Positions 16,801 through 24,173 are shown, counted from the stretch's first letter. The stretch is DNA of 64,000 nt from Flavicella sediminum (GCF_006381105.1 NZ_VDET01000007.1:62001-126000); one strand, 5' to 3'. A program made the numbers and translations. The notes: a model not told the origin generated them from the letters alone.

Positions 16801-17803
16801 ATTGTAAGGCTCCTACAGAACTATTGGGATAACTAAATAGTGTTGTTTTACTCGCTTCAATAGCAGCATTATTTCCTGCATTTAAATTGTATTGATGAAT
16901 TTTTGATGCACTATTTGAAACCACATCTCCAACAATGGTAAATTGAATAACACTGGTATACAACACCTGACTATTAGGTGAAAACTCTAGACCATAAAAA
17001 AAGAAATCTTCGTCAGGAATTGTAGAATCATAAAAAGTTAACGGGTTACTGACTTTTCCTGTGGCAGTATCAAAATCAAATACTTGTAGTTCTGCTACTT
17101 TGCCTACACCGCTACCACGTGCAATAGCTAATCGTTGTCCGTTTGGTGAAAATTTCATTGCCCCAATTGCACTAGAAGTCGCCGCACTACTGTTTAAAAA
17201 ACTTCCAACATGACTACTTACATAATTTAGGTCAATACCTGCATTGGTGACTTTAAAAGCTAGAAATTCATCACCATTAAATGCATGAGAGACCACCCAA
17301 TAATCTTGTGTGTGAATATTTTTAATTGCCGTTAAATTCTCGGTTACCAAGGTACTTGTAATTCGTATATTTTTTTCTGTGCTTACAATTCCTCCCAAAT
17401 TTCCATCCAAGGTCATGTCCACTTTGCTATACCAAAATCCTTTTTCAGCATTGTATTGGTTGACATTGAATATGTAATACACATTGGCATTGTGAGGTTG
17501 CGGTACAATCATGGCGGAATGAGTGCTGGAAGGATGCCCATTTAAGCTATTTCCATTTAACATTACAGTATGATTTTTATTCCAAACGGTAATTCCATCG
17601 GTATAAAACAGAAGCTGTCCATTTTTGTCGGAAATTGTTGCACAACCTTCATTGGTATCAACTTTACCATCTATTAGCGCCGTTGGAATACCTGAATTAA
17701 AATCTAAGCCTGCTTCTTCACCAAAATACCAAATATTGGCTTCTTTTTGAGCGTGAATGCTAAGTCCGAAAAAAAGTAAAAAATATAATAAAATTCTTTT
17801 CAT
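13871..17803 (-). CDS. Large T9SS type B-sorted adhesin with propeller, PKD-like domain and Asp-rich repeats
   Basis: 1310 residues, secreted. A signal peptide (residues 1-18, ...LSIHAQ) leads into a propeller-like region of about 380 residues beginning KEANIWYFGEEAGLDF. A PKD-like domain at about 400-470 (ILWDFDDPDSG to SATFTESGD) follows. Then about six related repeats of 70-110 residues each start with a Cys-Asp-rich motif (CETDNDG, CDDDIDG, CDDDFDG, CDDDHDG). The C-terminus has the gliding-motility/T9SS type B sorting signature FFTPNGDGSNDYWRIQGI at about 1217, then YDKMGRLLAE and DYWFVAKL. It is a cell-surface or released adhesin exported by T9SS. The Asp clusters may bind calcium. It is monocistronic. 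Confidence 0.92.
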   Translation of the reverse strand: MKRILLYFLLFFGLSIHAQKEANIWYFGEEAGLDFNSGIPTALIDGKVDTNEGCATISDKNGQLLFYTDGITVWNKNHTVMLNGNSLNGHPSSTHSAMIVPQPHNANVYYIFNVNQYNAEKGFWYSKVDMTLDGNLGGIVSTEKNIRITSTLVTENLTAIKNIHTQDYWVVSHAFNGDEFLAFKVTNAGIDLNYVSSHVGSFLNSSAATSSAIGAMKFSPNGQRLAIARGSGVGKVAELQVFDFDTATGKVSNPLTFYDSTIPDEDFFFYGLEFSPNSQVLYTSVIQFTIVGDVVSNSASKIHQYNLNAGNNAAIEASKTTLFSYPNSSVGALQLATDKKIYVSVFGKSFLDAIEKPDELAAAAQYTEDAVFLGGKRALYGLPPFIQTYFTTTINFEHVCLGQPTNFYLANEVDSILWDFDDPDSGVENTSVLEKPVHIFTNPGSYEVSATFTESGDTKTIRNTVEIYDLAMATKPEDLVLCETDNDGFYLFDLSTQNNAILNGLNPTEYNVRYYAGIADYNAKKSILTPENYRNKRSYTEESIYAEVYQLENDNCASAPVDFTISLFESSLPPAENGSLSSCDNSSFGSDEDGRIMFDLSSTENYFLNGQSKDTFLFEYYTDSSLLNKITNPKTFVNTQLQQTIHVSITNKFNTKCSTVVLLDLEVFALPIIEENVVLKQCDDDIDGFSDFNLTEVDSKISTEPTNVTISYFETLAGAEANNAAELIINPTSYRNATVSTDTVWARVTTENSCYRISEISLVVSTTAIPANFKRNFYECDDYLDAANPNTDGITAFNFESVKEEIKALFPLGQELIVQFYRNNEDALKEVNAIENAANYRNIGYPNQQDIYVRVDSKRDNDCLGFGKHISLFTEPMPIAHPVGFERQCDDDFDGRFPFDTSTLENDLLKGQTGMVVQYFGQNGTELPSPLPNPFVTTSQFVKVVISLKDSKDPDGACTDETYLQFLVDKKSVANNVAPLEMCDDDHDGIFLFDTSTIDAQILNGQTDMEISYFDTNGNPLPSPLPNPFSTNTTRIRAQVTNTLNGNCVAATSIDFVVFPKPIFELETDEIVCLNLLPKRVSIKNPSENTHSYIWTNNLGEVVSTQPTAEIVKEGKYTVIATSLNGCESFPMEMNIKASNIASLTKKDLKIIDDSENNSLEIIRAGLGIGDYEYALQKENNEIGAFQNEALFDYLDAGVYKVYVNDKNNCGLVDYDFSIIGFPKFFTPNGDGSNDYWRIQGITSQFYPNTLVAIYDKMGRLLAEIDPLGMGWDGTSKGLPCLATDYWFVAKLIDKQGQVRHRYGNFSLLR
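14640..16360 (-). repeat. Six Cys/Asp-rich protein repeats within the T9SS adhesin gene
   Basis: Each unit has C-(E/D)-x-D-x-D-G, then F-D-L/T-S, then a Gly/Gln turn before an aromatic (YY, YF) strand and an NPxxY or NPF end. The last two units share the phrase LPSPLPNPF. Bounds are approximate. Confidence 0.65.
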
Positions 17804-18023
17804 AGAAAACCAAAAAAGAATTAGAATCCTCCTCTTTTGTAAAAGTAAAAAGAAAAATATACTATTTCACGGTATCTAAACGTTTTTTTAAAAGGAAATA
17901 AGTACAGATTAAGTTCTCTCATAAAATTAGAAATCAATATGCAATAGTTCTGCACTTTATAGTATTATTGTAAGGTCTTAGTTCCTAGGAATTCTACTAG
18001 GGACAAATCATAAATTAATAAAA

Positions 18024-19070
18024 ATGTCAAAAACTAAATATATTATTATAGGAGCAGGTTTGTCTGGTTTAACAACGGCTTATCAATTCTTAAAACAAGG
18101 TATAGATGATTTTATTCTACTAGAAGCTAGAGACAGAGTAGGAGGCAGAATACTCACTGATAAAGGTATTGATTTTGGCGCTACTTGGTTGCAATACTAC
18201 CATGAAAATTTAAAGAATTTACTGACAGAGCTAGAAGTAGCTACCTTTCCACAACATACTCAAGGACAAAGTGTTTTGGTATATAGTTCTATGGCAGCCC
18301 CTCATTTATTTGAAATTGACAAAGCACAACCTGGCTCAATTAGAATACAAGGAGGAAGTACTACTTTGATCGAAAAATTAGCAGAAAAACTGCAGCAAAA
18401 AATAAGATTAAATACGGTTGTTAACACTATTTCAGAAACAGAAGAAGGGATAAGCGTTTATACTGAAAAAGAAATGTATGAAGGCAATAAAGTTATCGTC
18501 ACCCTACCACCTTTGCTTGCTTCTCATCTAAGTTACAGTCCTAAATTGCCAAATAAATTAGTGCAAGCCATGCAAAAAACACATACTTGGATGAGCAATG
18601 CCATCAAAGTTGGAATCACATTTAAAACTCCTTTTTGGAGAGCTAAAGGTTTTTCAGGGACTATTATTGGGCAAGTAAGTCCGGTTATAGAAATGTACGA
18701 TCATACCGATTATGAAAACAAGCAATTTATTTTAAAAGGATTTGTCAATGAAAGTTTGCGAGAACTAAGTTCAGAAGAAAGGAAATTAAAAATATTAGAT
18801 TATTTAGAAAAGCATCTTGGTGTAGATATTCGAAGCTACATGCATTACCAAGAAAAAGATTGGTCTCAGGATATGTACACGTCTTCAGAAAAATTAAACT
18901 CCTATTATTTAAGTCCCAAATATGGAAATTTACTTTTTCAGGAAAGTTATTTGCAGGGAAAATTATTTTTTTCAGGAACAGAAACGGCTTTGCAATATGG
19001 TGGTTATTTAGAAGGTGCGGTACTTAGTGGATTAAACGCAGCAAAATTTGCGCTAGAAAATAAATCTTAA
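18024..19070 (+). CDS. FAD-dependent amine oxidase family protein
   Basis: 348 residues, shorter than typical monoamine oxidases (about 450). The N-terminal Rossmann motif IIGAGLSGLTTAYQFL (residues 7-22) is followed by LLEARDRVGGRI, which binds the FAD ribose and pyrophosphate. The C-terminal GKLFFSGTETALQYGGYLEGAVLSGLNAA closes the FAD site, as in the flavin-containing amine oxidoreductase family. No signal peptide is seen, so it is probably cytoplasmic. The substrate is unknown; polyamine, amine or desaturase-type substrates are all found in the family. A palindromic TTCCTAGGAA lies about 40 bases upstream. The gene is divergent from the adhesin gene. Confidence 0.82.
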   Translation: MSKTKYIIIGAGLSGLTTAYQFLKQGIDDFILLEARDRVGGRILTDKGIDFGATWLQYYHENLKNLLTELEVATFPQHTQGQSVLVYSSMAAPHLFEIDKAQPGSIRIQGGSTTLIEKLAEKLQQKIRLNTVVNTISETEEGISVYTEKEMYEGNKVIVTLPPLLASHLSYSPKLPNKLVQAMQKTHTWMSNAIKVGITFKTPFWRAKGFSGTIIGQVSPVIEMYDHTDYENKQFILKGFVNESLRELSSEERKLKILDYLEKHLGVDIRSYMHYQEKDWSQDMYTSSEKLNSYYLSPKYGNLLFQESYLQGKLFFSGTETALQYGGYLEGAVLSGLNAAKFALENKS

Positions 19071-19114
19071 CATTTCTGTTTTCAAATAAAATAACAAGTA
19101 TCTAAATTAATTTC

Positions 19115-19143
19115 AAACTTTTGGAAAGTTGCCAGGTCTAATA
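19115..19143 (+). promoter_or_regulatory. ECF-type promoter before the sigma gene (AAACTTTT-N12-GGTCTAATA)
   Basis: AAACTTTT (19115-19122) and GGTCTAATA (19135-19143). The AAC-to-GTCTA spacing fits the usual ECF -35/-10 pattern. The same pair with equal spacing lies at 20146-20174 before the Spy-like gene of the same cassette. Confidence 0.55.
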
Positions 19144-19178
19144 ATTGGAAGTCTCAATTAAGATAGCTAATTTTCAAC

Positions 19179-19742
19179 GTGAAATTAAAAGACGAAGCAG
19201 ATTTTATCAAACGCTTAACAACGCCTAAAACCAAAGACAAAGCTTTTTCAGAGCTTTTGGATTTGTATCAGGAGCGCTTGTATTGGCATATAAGAAAATT
19301 TGTGATCACGCATGAAAACACAGATGATGTTTTGCAAAACACCTTTGTAAGAGTTTTTAAAAGTCTTTCAAAATTTCAACAAAAAAGCTCTTTGCACACT
19401 TGGATGTATCGCATTGCTTATAATGAATCGATTCGTTTTTTAGAAAAGGAAAAAAGAAATCAAGGAATTTCATTAGACAGTGTCAATACCAAATATTTAG
19501 ATGCGCTAGTGGAAGATGTTTTTTTTGATGGAAAAGAAATTCAATTGAGATTGCACAAAACTTTGACAGAATTAACTGTGCGACAACGAACCGTTTTTCA
19601 AATGAAATATTTTGACGATTTGAAATTTAGAGAAATGGTAGATATATTGGAATTGAAAGAAGGCACGATAAAAACAATCTATTATAGTGCCGTTAAATTT
19701 ATTGAAGAAAAAATGCTCGGAAATATTTATGTTCAAGCCTAA
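19179..19742 (+). CDS. ECF RNA polymerase sigma factor, cassette A
   Basis: 187 residues from a GTG start. Region 2 is clear (LLDLYQERLYWHIRKFV, then DDVLQNTFVRVFKSL and TWMYRIAYNES), and region 4 is a helix-turn-helix (LTVRQRTVFQMKYFDDLKFREM, then LKEGTIKTIYYSAVKF). It directs RNA polymerase to promoters such as the AAACTTTT/GGTCTAATA pair found just upstream, implying autoregulation. It is followed after 12 bases by a one-helix membrane protein and then a Spy-like periplasmic protein. A paralogous sigma gene with equivalent partners is at 35787-36329; both share ERLYWHIRK and DVLQNTF. Confidence 0.93.
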   Translation: MKLKDEADFIKRLTTPKTKDKAFSELLDLYQERLYWHIRKFVITHENTDDVLQNTFVRVFKSLSKFQQKSSLHTWMYRIAYNESIRFLEKEKRNQGISLDSVNTKYLDALVEDVFFDGKEIQLRLHKTLTELTVRQRTVFQMKYFDDLKFREMVDILELKEGTIKTIYYSAVKFIEEKMLGNIYVQA

Positions 19743-19754
19743 AATTTCAGAATT

Positions 19755-20129
19755 ATGAAAAAAGATTTAAAAAACAAAGAAAGACATCAAAACGAGTTGG
19801 GTTATATTATACCAGACGGCTATTTTGCCAAGTCTAAAGAAAGTATTTTAGAAAAAGTACAACAAGAAACTAAGGTGAAGAGATTGGCTTTTTCGACTAA
19901 AAAAATAATCCTTTGGAGTGCGACAGCTGCTGCAGTTGTTTTACTTAGTTTGCCCATTTTAAATTTAGATAAAAATAGAAGTATTTCAGATAGTATTCTA
20001 AATGGGTCACAAGTAAATGTTTCGTCAACAGTGTCTCAACACCAAGCAGAAAATTTATTATTGGCAAGTCTTTTTACAGAAGACCAAGATTTGGAAGCGA
20101 TTGTAGACGCCTATATGATTGAAGAATAA
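19755..20129 (+). CDS. Single-helix membrane protein, candidate anti-sigma factor, cassette A
   Basis: 124 residues. A cytosolic N-terminal part has the motif IPDGYFAKSKESIL (residues 19-32), related to the PENYF motifs of the protein at 35238-35756. One transmembrane helix follows at about 50-67 (KIILWSATAAAVVLLSLPIL), and a short outer tail ends with acidic DLEAIVDAYMIEE. No classical ZAS or RskA signature is seen, but position right after an ECF sigma gene and topology (cytosolic N-terminus, one helix, periplasmic tail) suggest an anti-sigma role. Confidence 0.6.
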   Translation: MKKDLKNKERHQNELGYIIPDGYFAKSKESILEKVQQETKVKRLAFSTKKIILWSATAAAVVLLSLPILNLDKNRSISDSILNGSQVNVSSTVSQHQAENLLLASLFTEDQDLEAIVDAYMIEE

Positions 20130-20145
20130 AATTTCAAATAAATTA

Positions 20146-20174
20146 AAACTTTTTTAAAAACTTTGGTTCTAATA
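20146..20174 (+). promoter_or_regulatory. ECF-type promoter before the Spy-like gene (AAACTTTT-N12-GTTCTAATA)
   Basis: AAACTTTT (20146-20153) and GTTCTAATA (20166-20174), spacing 12, matching the element at 19115-19143. The second box overlaps a perfect palindrome, GTTCTA-N5-TAGAAC (20166-20182), which could be an operator. Confidence 0.5.
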
Positions 20175-20215
20175 CATAGAACGTTCCTTAAAAAAATAAT
20201 TAAAACTTAAACATC

Positions 20216-20773
20216 ATGAAAAATTTAAAAACACTTTTCCTATTGGTTCTTTTGGTAACAATGGGTACAACGTATGCACAAGAAGAAACGGCTACAAACG
20301 AAAGACCTGAACGTCCAGAACGATCTGAAGTAGCAATTTTAACTGCAGAGCAAAAAGAAATGTTAGAAGCTCAAAAAGAATTGATCAAAGCCAACAAAGA
20401 GGCTTTTAAAGAAAGTTTATCTGCTGAGCAATTGGCTATTTTGGAAGATACTGAGTTGACAGCGAAAGACAAAAGAGAAGCTTTAAGAACTAGTTTTACT
20501 GAAACACAGCAAGCAACATTAACTTCTAACAGAGATGCCATAAAAGCATTAAAAGACGAGTTCAAAGCAACTATTACGGATGAACAACGTCAGCAAATGA
20601 AGCGAAGAGCAAAAGTAGGTAAAAGGAAAGGTACCAATGCGGATGTAAAAAATATAAAAGACCGTAAAACTCGTATCCAAGAAATTAAAGCTGCGAAAGA
20701 TAGAGCTAAGGACCGAGTTAAAAACAATCGTAAAAATGGAGCTGGTGCAGGAAATGGAGCAGCAACTGAATAA
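20216..20773 (+). CDS. Spy/LTXXQ-like periplasmic protein, cassette A
   Basis: 185 residues. A signal peptide (residues 1-21, ...GTTYAQ) is followed by a charged, mostly helical protein without cysteines. Repeated motifs LTAEQKEMLEAQKE, LSAEQLAILED, TETQQATL and ITDEQRQQMKRR resemble the LTxxQ pattern of Spy/CpxP/ZraP chaperones. The C-terminus is very basic (RRAKVGKRKG, then KDRAKDRVKNNRKNG). In envelope-stress ECF systems such proteins act as periplasmic chaperones or sensors. It has its own ECF-like promoter and a terminator at 20795. Confidence 0.65.
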   Translation: MKNLKTLFLLVLLVTMGTTYAQEETATNERPERPERSEVAILTAEQKEMLEAQKELIKANKEAFKESLSAEQLAILEDTELTAKDKREALRTSFTETQQATLTSNRDAIKALKDEFKATITDEQRQQMKRRAKVGKRKGTNADVKNIKDRKTRIQEIKAAKDRAKDRVKNNRKNGAGAGNGAATE

Positions 20774-20794
20774 ATAAAAAATAGCTTATATTTG

Positions 20795-20823
20795 AAACAA
20801 GTGGTTTATCTCTCCACTTGTTT
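20795..20823 (+). terminator. Rho-independent terminator after the Spy-like gene
   Basis: AAACAAGTGG (20795-20804) pairs with CCACTTGTTT (20814-20823), followed by T-run. A TATATTTG box at 20787-20794 abuts the left arm and could serve the next gene at 20848. Confidence 0.75.
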
Positions 20824-20847
20824 TTTTTTGATTAATTTTTCCACTCC

Positions 20848-21696
20848 ATGAAATACCTACTTTCTTGTATCTTTTGTTTTGTTCTATTTTCTAATGCAGT
20901 CGCACAAGAAACTACGGAACCCAAAAAAGAAAAAGATTTAGACAGTTTATTAGATGAGTTATTTGACTCAGAAACTGAATTAAACGAATTGATTGCGGAA
21001 ATGACCAATTTTAAGTTTTTGTATGTTTCTATGAATTACAATTCTGAAACCTATTTTTCGGGTAGAGATATTGGGATTGATCAATACAACTTGAGACCCC
21101 AAGTCACTTATGTAGATTCTAAAGGTTTTTTTGCAAGTGTTTCTGGTGCTTATTATAGTGAATTTGACCCAAAATTAGATCTTCTTACTGCTAGTTTAGG
21201 ATATGGAAAATATTTCGATAAAAAGAAATTATTTAAATGGAACACTTCCTATACAAGGTATTTTTATTTTAATGATTTAGAAAATTTATTTGACAATACG
21301 GTGGGATTAGGGCTAAGTTACCGAACAAAAAAGAGAAACTTTGGTGTCAACTTATCAGGAGCCTTTTTATTTGGACAAGAGCAATCTTTTCAAGTTTCTT
21401 CCAGTATTTTTACTCGTATCAAATTGTATAAAAGTAAAAAACACGATTTGGTTTTACGACCTGATATTTCATTTGTTCTAGCACAGCAAACCATTGAATT
21501 AGTGGATACTGAAATTAGCAATGAAGTTTTTGATTTGATCAATACACAGTTTTCCATTCCTTTGCAATACACCATAAATTCTTTTGATTTTGAATTGGGT
21601 TATACTTTTAATTTCCCAAATGCCTTAGAAAATGATGAGGATTTACATACAACAGGATTTTTTAATTTTTCTGTGGCTTATTTAATTTCCCTTTAA
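20848..21696 (+). CDS. Predicted outer-membrane beta-barrel protein of unknown function
   Basis: 282 residues. Signal peptide (1-19, ...NAVAQ), then an acidic helical segment (EKDLDSLLDELFDSETELNE), then alternating aromatic beta-strands such as KFLYVSMNYNSETYFSGRDI and FFASVSGAYYSEF up to the end FFNFSVAYLISL. The pattern suggests a barrel of about 12 strands in the outer membrane. No family was recognised. It follows the ECF cassette A and could belong to its stress regulon, but it has a separate candidate -7 box (TATATTTG at 20787-20794) behind the terminator. Confidence 0.65.
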   Translation: MKYLLSCIFCFVLFSNAVAQETTEPKKEKDLDSLLDELFDSETELNELIAEMTNFKFLYVSMNYNSETYFSGRDIGIDQYNLRPQVTYVDSKGFFASVSGAYYSEFDPKLDLLTASLGYGKYFDKKKLFKWNTSYTRYFYFNDLENLFDNTVGLGLSYRTKKRNFGVNLSGAFLFGQEQSFQVSSSIFTRIKLYKSKKHDLVLRPDISFVLAQQTIELVDTEISNEVFDLINTQFSIPLQYTINSFDFELGYTFNFPNALENDEDLHTTGFFNFSVAYLISL

Positions 21697-21758
21697 TTAT
21701 TTATACCTTGTAATTTATAACTGTTTATAGAGACTGACTTCACCGTTATTCGAAACAA

Positions 21759-22337
21759 ATGAAAAACCTTTTAGAAGAAATTAAGCAGTGCACACTTTGT
21801 AAAGAACACCTACAATTAGGTCCTAGGCCTATAGTACATGCAACTTCCAAAAGTAAAATTATCATTATCGGTCAAGCTCCAGGTTTGGCAGTTCACAATT
21901 CCGGTATTCCTTGGAATGATAAAAGTGGCGAAAACCTAAGAAATTGGCTGGGTGTAGAAAAACAAGAGTTTTACGACACTTCAAAATTCGCATTGACTCC
22001 CATGGGGTTTTGTTACCCAGGAAAAGGAAAATCGGGCGACTTACCTCCAAGAAAAGAATGTGCTCCCTTATGGCATGAGGCTCTTTTACAAGAGATAAAA
22101 TCTGTAGAACTTATCATTTTAATAGGTGCGTATGCTCAAAATTATTATTTAACAAACTTTCCTAAAACAACACTTACCAAAAGAGTTTTCGAGTTTGAAA
22201 ACTATTTACCAACGTATTTTGTATTGCCACATCCTTCACCTAGAAATAATATATGGCAAACAAAAAACAAATGGTTTGCTACCATTGTATTACCTCAATT
22301 AAAAAAAGAAATTTCTAAAATTTTAAAGAAAAAATAA
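21759..22337 (+). CDS. Uracil-DNA glycosylase superfamily protein
   Basis: 192 residues, cytoplasmic. The family fold is marked by IIIIGQAPGLAVHNSGIPWNDKSG (motif 1 with GQAPG, residues about 36-59), and by VLPHPSPRNNIWQ near the C-terminus (motif 2, catalytic loop His). One N-terminal Cys pair (CTLC) is seen, while family 4/5 enzymes have four iron-sulfur cysteines; a third Cys is in GFCYPGKGKSGD. It probably removes uracil or related bases, but substrate and cluster status are uncertain. It is monocistronic. Confidence 0.82.
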   Translation: MKNLLEEIKQCTLCKEHLQLGPRPIVHATSKSKIIIIGQAPGLAVHNSGIPWNDKSGENLRNWLGVEKQEFYDTSKFALTPMGFCYPGKGKSGDLPPRKECAPLWHEALLQEIKSVELIILIGAYAQNYYLTNFPKTTLTKRVFEFENYLPTYFVLPHPSPRNNIWQTKNKWFATIVLPQLKKEISKILKKK

Positions 22338-22391
22338 GCATCTTTTTTTCTCCTAAATGATTTTTGTCATACTATTTTAGCAGCTTCTATC

Positions 22392-22419
22392 CTAATTTTG
22401 AGAAACGTATCAAAATTAG
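22392..22419. promoter_or_regulatory. Inverted repeat upstream of the thioredoxin-like gene
   Basis: CTAATTTTGA (22392-22401) and TCAAAATTAG (22410-22419) form a perfect 10-bp inverted repeat with an 8-base centre, ending 11 bases before ATG 22431. It could be a repressor operator or an RNA hairpin covering the start region. There is no T-run for a terminator. Confidence 0.45.
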
Positions 22420-22430
22420 AACATAGAATT

Positions 22431-22730
22431 ATGAAAAAAAATATTCAAATTTTAAGTGATGGTTGTAAGAAATGCAACACCTTAACAGAACTGGTAAAAA
22501 ATGTGGTATCAGAATTGGCAATCCCTGCCGATATCCAAGTCGTAAATGATGTTTCCATCATGATGAGCAAAGATGTTTTATCCACCCCCGCTTTATTAAT
22601 TAACGATGTGGTTATTATGAAAGGTAGGGTGCCTAGCAAAGAAGAAGTGATTGGTTATATTAGAGATGAGAAAAAATGCAAAACAGCAGAGGAATATGGG
22701 CAAACTTGTTCTCATGATACTTGTTTCTAG
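22431..22730 (+). CDS. Small thioredoxin-fold redox protein with Cys-rich tail
   Basis: 99 residues from ATG 22431; an in-frame TTG at 22398 would add 11 residues but lies inside the inverted repeat, so the ATG is preferred. It resembles the small redox-active disulfide protein / glutaredoxin-like family: KKNIQILSDGCKKCNTL has the active Cys12-x2-Cys15, and STPALLINDVVIMKGRVPS holds the cis-Pro. The C-terminus adds three cysteines (KKCKTAEEYGQTC, HDTCF), which is unusual. Homologues often sit beside ArsR regulators or permeases, but none is present. Likely cytoplasmic thiol-disulfide exchange or metal handling. Confidence 0.78.
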   Translation: MKKNIQILSDGCKKCNTLTELVKNVVSELAIPADIQVVNDVSIMMSKDVLSTPALLINDVVIMKGRVPSKEEVIGYIRDEKKCKTAEEYGQTCSHDTCF

Positions 22731-22770
22731 TGTTTCCAACTATTAAATAAATCCTAGGAATTAGCAATAG

Positions 22771-22859
22771 ATCCACATGTTACCAGAATTCCATTAATTG
22801 GTCTAGAATCATCAAGTTGTCCATGATAAATGGATTTGATACAATTGTTAACATGGGAT
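22771..22859. repeat. Short element bounded by near-perfect inverted repeats
   Basis: ATCCACATGTTA (22771-22782) and TAACATGGGAT (22849-22859) are inverted copies differing by one inserted base. They bound an 89-base non-coding stretch between the convergent thioredoxin and DUF1272 genes. No target-site duplication was identified. Confidence 0.3.
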
Positions 22860-23141
22860 TTATCTTAAATGTGGAGGAACAGTTTTATTTTTATCTAAAA
22901 ATTTATTTCTAATTACTGGTTTCAAAATTTTATCAGCGCGTACAGGATTTTTTTCTAGTTCTTTACTGGGCCTAATAGGACGTTTTTCAAACCCACCACC
23001 GCAATTGGGACAAACATTTTCTAAAACATCTGTCACACAGTTGGCACAAAAAGTACATTCGTAACTACAAATCATGGCTTTCTGACTTGTGTTCGGTAAG
23101 TCTAGATTGCAATTTTCACAGTTTGTTCTAATTTCTAACAT
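22860..23141 (-). CDS. DUF1272 zinc-ribbon/RING-like small protein
   Basis: 93 residues. Four cysteine pairs, Cys8-x2-Cys11, Cys25-x3-Cys29, Cys32-x2-Cys35 and Cys44-x2-Cys47, match the DUF1272 pattern (MLEIRTNCENC, then CSYECTFCANC, then NVCPNCGGGF, RRPIRP-like ending KRPIRP). Such an arrangement binds two zincs like a RING finger. The function is unknown; the protein is cytoplasmic. It lies 9 bases downstream of the DUF3500 gene on the same strand and may be cotranscribed with it. Confidence 0.82.
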   Translation of the reverse strand: MLEIRTNCENCNLDLPNTSQKAMICSYECTFCANCVTDVLENVCPNCGGGFEKRPIRPSKELEKNPVRADKILKPVIRNKFLDKNKTVPPHLR

Positions 23142-23150
23142 AGGCTAAAT

Positions 23151-24164
23151 TTAGTGCACATGTTGGTGGTCTTTATGGTAGTGTTCTCTAATTAAATCGC
23201 GGCCAAAGTCTCCTTCAAAATCTCGCCAAATTGCATGAATATGATTGGCGTTTCTTTGAGTGTTATCAAATTCTATTAAAAAAGAACTTCCTTGAATTCT
23301 ATAATAATGTCCTTTTCCAGAAAAAGTGGCACCCGCCCAAGCAAAATGAATTTCATTCAGTTCATTTTTTTGAATTGTTTCTAGTTTAATAGAAGCTTCT
23401 TTTTTAGGCAAGGATGAAAGATATTCCTCTAAAATAGCTAGCAATATTTTTTTTTGTGAAGCAGTTAATTCTTGATAAGAAATACCCACAGGTTCCAAAG
23501 CAGAAACTTTAGATTGACTAGACGTCATTAGTCTTCCGGAAGCCTTTTCTTGAAAAATGGCTATTTCTTGTTGTGTTGTTGATAAGGAGTTAATCAATTC
23601 AAATCCTAAATCTTCTTCTCTGTGTAAAGTTCTTTCGCCTTTGCGAGGTCCGGAAGGTATAATTGCTGGATTGGCACCCATAAATCGAGGAGCTATAGAA
23701 ATAGCACCATTTAAAACCGTAAAGTTTAAGGAAAGATGATGTCCCTCAAACGACCAAGACCAAAGTTTGTCCTTTTCCGAATCGCCATAAAAAGCGACGC
23801 TATATTTTTCTGGGTCTCGAAAAACCTTATTGCCACTTTCCGCTGCTAAAAATGTTTCTAAAGACATAATTCTTTTTGCTTTTTCATGTCCTGATTCTGA
23901 CAAATAAAATGACAATAATTTGTGCAAGGCTTTTTTTTGGCGAGTGTTAAGCTTACTTATTTGCAGTCCTTCTCTAGGAACCATTGTGGCGGGTAAAAAA
24001 TGCCAAAATGTTTTTGAGGGATGTTCAAATGGAAAAACAGCTTCTTGTCGTTGTTCTAAACTAAGTTCATTTAGAAAACTAATGACAGGATTTTTTTGCG
24101 CTTGAGAAACTTGTCCAATAAATAAAATAACTAATAGAAAAAGGAGGGAGGATTTGTAAGTCAT
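23151..24164 (-). CDS. DUF3500 secreted protein
   Basis: 337 residues. A signal peptide (1-22, ...GQVSQAQ) precedes the DUF3500 region, recognised by FYGDSEKDKLWSWSFEGHHLSLNFT, PRFMGANPAIIPSGPRKGERTLHREEDLG and the C-terminal NANHIHAIWRDFEGDFGRDLIREHYHKDH. The family has unknown activity; the conserved His, Arg and Glu suggest a hydrolase or metal site. It follows the DUF1080 gene by 9 bases on the minus strand, so the two are probably cotranscribed and exported together. This pairing fits a role in carbohydrate or sugar-acid breakdown, which is inference. Confidence 0.82.
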   Translation of the reverse strand: MTYKSSLLFLLVILFIGQVSQAQKNPVISFLNELSLEQRQEAVFPFEHPSKTFWHFLPATMVPREGLQISKLNTRQKKALHKLLSFYLSESGHEKAKRIMSLETFLAAESGNKVFRDPEKYSVAFYGDSEKDKLWSWSFEGHHLSLNFTVLNGAISIAPRFMGANPAIIPSGPRKGERTLHREEDLGFELINSLSTTQQEIAIFQEKASGRLMTSSQSKVSALEPVGISYQELTASQKKILLAILEEYLSSLPKKEASIKLETIQKNELNEIHFAWAGATFSGKGHYYRIQGSSFLIEFDNTQRNANHIHAIWRDFEGDFGRDLIREHYHKDHQHVH

Positions 24165-24173
24165 AAGCTCTAT

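Noticed and set aside
17979-18002. Palindrome TTCCTAGGAA upstream of the amine oxidase as an operator
   Set aside because: Short and A/T-rich; a similar CCTAGGAATT occurs near 22753 in unrelated context, so no case for regulation.
22623-22630. GGTAGGGT inside the thioredoxin-like gene
   Set aside because: The base run 14 nt later is AAGTGATT, not CTGTTTWA, and it is inside coding sequence, so it is taken as chance.
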